Assembly: GCA_003550305.1 (NCBI GenBank)
Contig: QKYT01000325.1
Span: 114,789-126,833, forward strand
Length of the DNA: 12,045 bases
Source of the DNA: Glomus cerebriforme
Taxonomy: Eukaryota > Glomeromycota > Glomeromycetes > Glomerales > Glomeraceae
Direction: 5' to 3'
Below are positions 8,761-12,045 of the stretch, one piece after another. A model generated the notes under the pieces. It had not been told where the DNA came from. It was given only the letters and a program-made list of their open reading frames with translations, and made no database searches. Position 1 is the stretch's first letter; every line of letters begins with the position of its first letter. Both the position numbers and the translations under genes were made by a program.

Positions 8761-8785
8761 GTTACACCATAGTCGTATGTGTAAC
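8761..8785. promoter_or_regulatory. Hairpin or dyad GTTACAC...GTGTAAC upstream of the 8868 gene
   Basis: GTTACAC (8761-8767) and GTGTAAC (8779-8785) are exact reverse complements. Allowing one bulged C, the pairing extends through ATA/TAT to a GTCG loop. It lies about 85 bp before the ATG and 22 bp before the ACGCGT box, a typical place for a transcription factor dimer site. Confidence 0.45.
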
Positions 8786-8806
8786 ATCAAGTTCTTTTAT
8801 ATCTTT

Positions 8807-8816
8807 ACGCGTCGCG
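8807..8816 (+). promoter_or_regulatory. ACGCGT (MCB-like) box followed by CGCG
   Basis: ACGCGTCGCG lies 51-60 bp upstream of the ATG at 8868 in otherwise CpG-poor DNA. ACGCGT is the core of the MluI cell-cycle box bound by MBF in ascomycete yeasts. Whether the same factor uses it in this fungus is inference. The position and CpG retention suggest a functional promoter element. Confidence 0.35.
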
Positions 8817-9025
8817 TTTAAAAGTCAATTTACTTATTGATGCTCTTATTGATCTTAATCTTCCTTTATGGCTAAAAAAAACAAACGACTTTCTACTTGG
8901 TTACGCTCCGGCGTTATTGAACAAAACACTAAAGATACTTTAAAGTCAACCTTAGACAAACTACATAGCATCTGCTCGTTAAATATTTCTCGATCTTCGT
9001 TACGCGACTCATTACATGATAATTT

Positions 9026-9106
9026 GTATCATGATGAAGCCTTCCGTCAAAATCCGGCTCATACAAAAATATTTAATTGATTTGAGGCATCCTCTTAAAA
9101 GACTAG
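9026..9106 (+). other. Possible 81-bp intron covering two in-frame stops
   Basis: The 8868 frame meets TGA at 9078 and TAA at 9096, then resumes in the same frame (KTRSARPVAIF). GT at 9026 and AG at 9105-9106 would remove exactly 27 codons, both stops included, and keep the frame. Against this, the donor GTATCA is weak, the branch site is unclear, and the removed part (YHDEAFRQNPAHTKIF) itself looks coding. Nonsense decay is slightly more likely. Confidence 0.3.
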
Positions 9107-9659
9107 GTCAGCTAGGCCAGTTGCGATTTTCAAGGAGACTAGGTTATATTCGTCTGTTGTTGGGCAACAAGATTCAAGTAGTGCGACTATCAACAATTAT
9201 AACAATAATGGTAACAAACGTACTCGTGAGGTCACTCCACCAGTAAAGCAAGCATTCTCTTTTACTGCTAGCGAACAAGGAACGGTCGTTGAACCGCTTC
9301 TTAATTTAGTTGAGAAAGTGATTTATAAATTTCTTGTTGAAAGTGAAGGTTTTATTCCCCTCGATGTGGGAAATCCTTCTGTGCCAAACAACACCCTCCT
9401 ATTAGTACTGACTTTGGGGACGCCGATTTGCTATGTTTGATAAATTTTATTATAGAGAATATAAAGCTTTTTTTGAAACAAAAAAAGCTATTATTTCATG
9501 GTCAACATAAAGCAAATCCCGTTGAGTTATTGAGCAATTTTAAGAAAAATGTGCGTAACAAAATGGCGCACGGAATTGTCGTTGAGGAAAAAGGTCGATG
9601 GAGCGATCACGAACTTCAGCACGTCTCTCTTCTAGCTTGTGAGGTTGTAATTTGTCTTG

Positions 9660-9731
9660 GTAAGTTTTTCTTAAGAGAATAACTTGACTCCATCTAAAAA
9701 CATAAACTGAGCTTTTTATATTTGACGTTAG
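9660..9731 (+). other. Intron, 72 bp, phase 1
   Basis: The donor is GTAAGT (9660-9665) and the acceptor is TTAG (9728-9731). Splicing joins ...VVICLG to GDYKEVK in frame across a split Gly codon. Without splicing the frame stops 15-20 bp into the intron. The intron is AT-rich while both flanks are CpG-containing exon. Confidence 0.75.
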
Positions 9732-10043
9732 GTGGAGACTACAAAGAAGTGAAAATATTGATAACGAAGTAGTGCAACGATGGATCAATAAAGCCGATAA
9801 GGAACACTCTCACCCACCACGAAAAAGGAAACTTGACGATACAAATTTGGGAAAGATTACAGAATTCGTTCTTTATGTTCTCGAGGAAACTGAGGAGATA
9901 GAGAAGGGGATAAGCGGAAGATTCTAAGATTGGCATTGAATGAAGACGAATATCTAATAAAGCTCTGGAGAGCAATCAAAACAGAAGAAAAACAAGTACA
10001 AATTTGTAAATTTATCCAATCTGCGAATTTGATGTTTGATGTC

Positions 10044-10117
10044 GTAAGTATTTGATAATTTTTCTTGTATAATAAATTCATATTGTAAGCTAACTAAGCT
10101 AACTGTTTTATCTACAG
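10044..10117 (+). other. Intron, 74 bp, phase 0
   Basis: The donor is GTAAGT at 10044, with two perfect CTAAC branch sites (10090-10094 and 10099-10103), a T-rich tract and an ACAG acceptor ending at 10117. This is a textbook fungal intron following ...ANLMFDV. Confidence 0.85.
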
Positions 10118-10138
10118 AACTTGAAATCAAAAACTCAG
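10118..10138 (+). other. 21-nt microexon
   Basis: The segment between ACAG and GTATAT encodes NLKSKTQ in phase 0. It joins ...MFDV upstream and DVNAKQLL downstream without changing frame, so it may be included or skipped. The reading also stays open through the following donor to TGA at 10226-10228, giving an alternative C-terminus if the next intron is kept. Confidence 0.6.
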
Positions 10139-10415
10139 GTATATTTATATAAATGGGAATGTGGTATGGGGAATAAGTTCTCGCGTAGTCACGTCCAAAG
10201 TCGGCGTGGGGCGCAGCTTATTCGGTGAGCAATTCAGTTTGCTCAACGGGTAGGTTTAAATCGACATTGGCTGAGAGATTATATTGTGGGTTCTCAGTCT
10301 CTGTTGGACTCGTTGGCTTAACTGAGGATAAACGAAGCTACTTATTTTGTATACTACTGTACCTGCAAACCTTTATGTTAGCATTTCTAACCATTTTTAT
10401 AACTTCACTTTTCAG
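10139..10415 (+). other. Intron, 277 bp, containing a GC-rich open stretch
   Basis: The donor is GTATAT, the branch site CTAAC is at 10387-10391, and the acceptor TTTTCAG ends at 10415. It is several times longer than the other two introns. Its first part (about 10160-10330) is GC- and CpG-rich and open in the microexon frame to 10228, including MGNKFSRSHVQSRRGAQLIR from ATG 10166. It may be an alternative exon or an embedded RNA gene. No tRNA-like box pair is visible. Confidence 0.6.
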
Positions 10416-10606
10416 GATGTGAACGCTAAACAGCTTCTCGAAACGATGAATCTGCTAATGCTGAATTCACACAATAATTAATTATTACATTGATGTTAAA
10501 TAGTTTACTTTTAGTTCGAAACATTTTATTATTAATAAGATTGAATCATTTTTTTTACTTGTAATGAAATAGGAAAAATTATATTGCAACATATTTTTAG
10601 CATTGA

Positions 10607-10612
10607 AATAAA
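10607..10612 (+). terminator. Polyadenylation signal AATAAA
   Basis: AATAAA lies about 125 bp after the last stop of the upstream gene, in an AT-rich 3' region (10482-10640) where the coding-like composition has ended. It is the best candidate for the 3' end signal of that transcript. In an AT-rich genome the hexamer also arises by chance. Confidence 0.4.
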
Positions 10613-10723
10613 CTGCTTCATTATTTTATTATATCGCACGGGATATCAATGCCCACATATGATCAAGGTTCTTTTCTAATATTAATAAAAACTTGAAGTG
10701 AGTTACATGTATTTTATTTGCAG

Positions 10724-10768
10724 TGTACTGCGCCGTTACTTCTGCGCAATTTTGACAATAAGATATAA
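10724..10768 (+). other. Exon-like stretch after a good acceptor
   Basis: TATTTTATTTGCAG ends at 10723 and is followed by an open reading CTAPLLLRNFDNKI and TAA (10766-10768). The sequence is CpG-rich compared with its surroundings. It could be an alternative terminal exon of the 8868 gene or a remnant from another gene copy. Seen alone, 14 codons are weak evidence. Confidence 0.25.
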
Positions 10769-10821
10769 TAATGATGGCTTAGTTGTTGCGCAAAATCTAA
10801 TTGGCTGACCTGTAATTCATA

Positions 10822-10896
10822 GTTACGGAGGAAGTGTTGGGAACGGGAGCTGGCTGTGATACGAATACGTCATGGTGGATCGACAAATCTGTATAA
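10822..10896 (+). other. Exon-like C-terminal stretch ending SWWIDKSV
   Basis: The frame from 10822 reads VTEEVLGTGAGCDTNTSWW then IDKSV and TAA (10894-10896), right after a possible acceptor ATTCATAG. The Gly, Trp and Cys content and the CpG density make it look like true coding DNA inside AT-rich sequence. No upstream exon in a matching phase was found, so it is an orphan exon or a gene fragment. Confidence 0.3.
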
Positions 10897-10944
10897 ATTT
10901 GAATCTGATATTTCTACTAGTATAAGTTGATAAATAATCACTGA

Positions 10945-10999
10945 AATTGCTACAGATTGATAATTGCTATAATTTATTTATAATCGTAAAATTGCTATA
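10945..10999 (+). promoter_or_regulatory. Three copies of AATTGCTAYA upstream of the 11011 gene
   Basis: AATTGCTACA (10945-10954) and AATTGCTATA (10962-10971 and 10990-10999) are spaced 17 and 28 bp apart, and the last copy ends 11 bp before the ATG at 11011. Repeated motifs so near a start could be core promoter or regulatory sites. Confidence 0.35.
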
Positions 11000-11010
11000 A
11001 ATCGTTAAAT

Positions 11011-11633
11011 ATGACAGGAATTCATATTAACAGATCAAGGCCTAATAAGTGTATTGACATTATTTTAGACAAGGATTATAATAAAATTGTGCCTAAGCTG
11101 GTTAATAATCATCCTGGATTTGATATAGAATATCTTAGAGGATATGTTATAAATTACAATTCTTATTATGCTAATCAATTCGAAAAGGTTCTTGAGGTGA
11201 TGATATGATAATTTATCTGTCATTAGATCTCATGAAACTTCCCAGCAATGGGTTATTTATGTAAAAGTTGCTTTACAAGCATTGATTACTGAGGAGAAAA
11301 AAGAAAGCTTTTATCATGTATTCTGCCTTTTTGTATCATTGGACAAGGTTACCAGTCAAAAGATATTCTATATGACTATCATAGACCTAGTATTCATAAG
11401 AATAGAATGGCTATTTGCTTTGATTGTTAGAAATTGGTAAAGATCACTGATGTAAAGCAAAAAAAGACATACTTCAGCAGGTGGTATAAATATGGATATT
11501 AGCTTAAACCTGAAGATTTAATGAAAAATCATTGGGTTGCTCATGCTTCAAAGATAAAACCAAGGATAAGCCATGTTTATTGACATCTCATTATTATGAA
11601 AAGCTGTTGGAAATGTATCTAGTGGAACTATGA
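11011..11633 (+). pseudogene. Decayed gene of unknown family
   Basis: ATG 11011 has A at -3 and opens MTGIHINRSRPNKCIDIILD, continuing to 11208. The protein-like reading then moves to frame 2 (from 11204, YDNLSVIRSHETSQQW), to frame 1 (from about 11359, KDILYDYHRPSIHKNRMAIC) and to frame 0 (from 11550, KDKTKDKPCLLTSHYYEKLL), ending at TGA 11631-11633. Two internal TAG codons (about 11428 and 11494) also break it. Together this is about 205 codons, rich in Lys, Tyr, Trp and His, with HETSQQW, TYFSRWYKYGY and NHWVAHASK as recognisable stretches. I see no catalytic motif or membrane segment and cannot name the family. It might be a gene-family copy or part of a mobile element. Confidence 0.55.
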
Positions 11634-12003
11634 ATCTTCAACCCTCAATTTGCAAAAATAATACAGACAAATTATTTATCTCATCTCTGTTTGTAAAACT
11701 AAATAACTTACTACCATTTATAAACTACTTCAATTAACCAAAAGGTACTAGGTTAAGATTAAGAAATAAGACAGTAATCACAATTGTCTAACATTTGACT
11801 GGTCAGAAGAAATGTTTTAAGTTCTAAACATAAATTATTTATTAAACTATGTATAATCCAGAAAGCAGTTAATATATTTTTTCATAAAATTTGGGAATTA
11901 TTCTGCATATATTACTGGTCAAAAACTGATCTATCTTACAGATATCTTACAAATATCTTATAAATATGGGTATCCAAAATGCAGAAAATCTGCTATATAT
12001 CAG
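11634..12003. other. AT-rich region without a gene
   Basis: No coding frame is seen. The region includes ACTGGTCAAAA (about 11914), shared with about 2307, and a short tandem repeat at 11934-11966. Confidence 0.45.
11934..11966 (+). repeat. Three tandem 11-bp units TCTTAYARATA
   Basis: TCTTACAGATA, TCTTACAAATA and TCTTATAAATA follow each other without gaps. This is a minor minisatellite with single-base differences between units. Confidence 0.7.
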
Positions 12004-12005
12004 TA

Positions 12006-12045
12006 AAGCTCCGCACAAGCCGAGCCGGCTTGCAAGTTTTCAAGC
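12006..12045. repeat. GC-rich palindromic repeat, cut by window end
   Basis: The last 40 bases are abruptly GC-rich and contain CAAGCCG (about 12014) facing CGGCTTG across three bases, followed by another GCTTG...CAAGC pair. I remember similar sequences as dispersed repeats in Rhizophagus, but this rests on memory. The rest of the repeat lies outside the window. Confidence 0.4.

Larger units (their letters stand above)
8868..10481 (+). pseudogene. Multi-exon HEPN-motif protein gene, frame broken (recent pseudogene or sequence errors)
   Basis: The reading starts MAKKNKRLSTWLRSGVIEQN at 8868 and is protein-like and CpG-rich throughout. Exons appear to be 8868-9659, 9732-10043, microexon 10118-10138 and 10416-10481, joined by introns with good signals. 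The N-terminal part is basic, then a polar NNYNNNGNKR linker (about 9200-9223) leads to a helical region. VRNKMAHG (9551-9574) holds R-x4-H with Asn after Arg, the HEPN nuclease signature, with the expected helices before (LLCLINFIIENIKLF) and after. A basic PPRKRK (about 9818-9835) may be a nuclear localisation signal. Breaks: in-frame TGA 9078-9080 and TAA 9096-9098 (unless 9026-9106 is an intron), and one-base-loss frameshifts near 9390, 9754 and 9910. The final stop is TAA 10479-10481. The exact family is unrecognised and the HEPN call rests on the motif and helix pattern. Confidence 0.65.

Noticed and set aside
9540..10081. Three overlapping minus-strand frames (9540-9788, 9739-9975, 9857-10081)
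   Set aside because: They lie opposite spliced plus-strand exons whose introns have strong donor, branch and acceptor signals. Coding composition supports the plus strand.
1..12045. CRISPR array, bacterial operon or rRNA/tRNA genes
   Set aside because: There are no regularly spaced identical repeats, no Shine-Dalgarno-led gene clusters and no recognisable conserved RNA gene sequences.

Overview
The window looks like nuclear DNA of an arbuscular mycorrhizal fungus, most likely Rhizophagus irregularis or a close relative. The evidence is a very AT-rich, CpG-poor background crowded with decayed mobile elements, GC-richer islands of coding DNA, short spliceosomal introns with fungal signals (GTAAGT donors, CTAAC branch sites, CAG acceptors), and a decayed primase-helicase of a type I remember as abundant in that genus. 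There is no sign of bacterial gene organisation. The species call is recognition from memory, not a database match.

Positions 1-3282 begin with the last 20 codons of an unidentified gene and continue as AT-rich DNA. This part holds two adjacent perfect hairpins (1373-1441), a 161-bp poly-A insertion bounded by a perfect 17-bp target duplication (1595-1789), a further hairpin (2161-2188) and a MITE-like imperfect palindrome of about 425 bp (2605-3045).

Positions about 3283-7186 form the main structure: a 3.9-kb element with long terminal inverted repeats (TIRs) of about 460 bp. The left TIR is interrupted by a second poly-A insertion on the minus strand. Between the TIRs lies one heavily decayed gene (about 4220-6730, + strand) whose fragments read as an archaeo-eukaryotic primase (AEP/PrimPol) followed by an SF3/D5-like helicase and a C-terminal region. 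No transposase is visible. The catalytic aspartates expected in the primase are all asparagine, and the interior has only three CpG in 2.6 kb.

Positions 7187-8867 hold no gene that I can see, but contain several short palindromes. Next to the following gene there is a hairpin (8761-8785) and an ACGCGT box (8807-8812).

Positions 8868-10481 hold a GC-richer multi-exon gene with well preserved introns and a 21-nt microexon. It carries an RNKMAH motif that fits the HEPN ribonuclease signature. Its reading frame is broken by one-base shifts and two early stops, so it is either a recent pseudogene or a gene affected by base-calling errors. Two short exon-like stretches follow (10724-10896). A second decayed gene of unknown family starts at 11011 and runs to about 11633. 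The window ends in a GC-rich palindromic repeat cut by the edge.

No operon or shared pathway links these parts. The picture is a repeat-rich genome compartment: an old replication-gene element, products of LINE-like retroposition, and younger remnants of expanded gene families.
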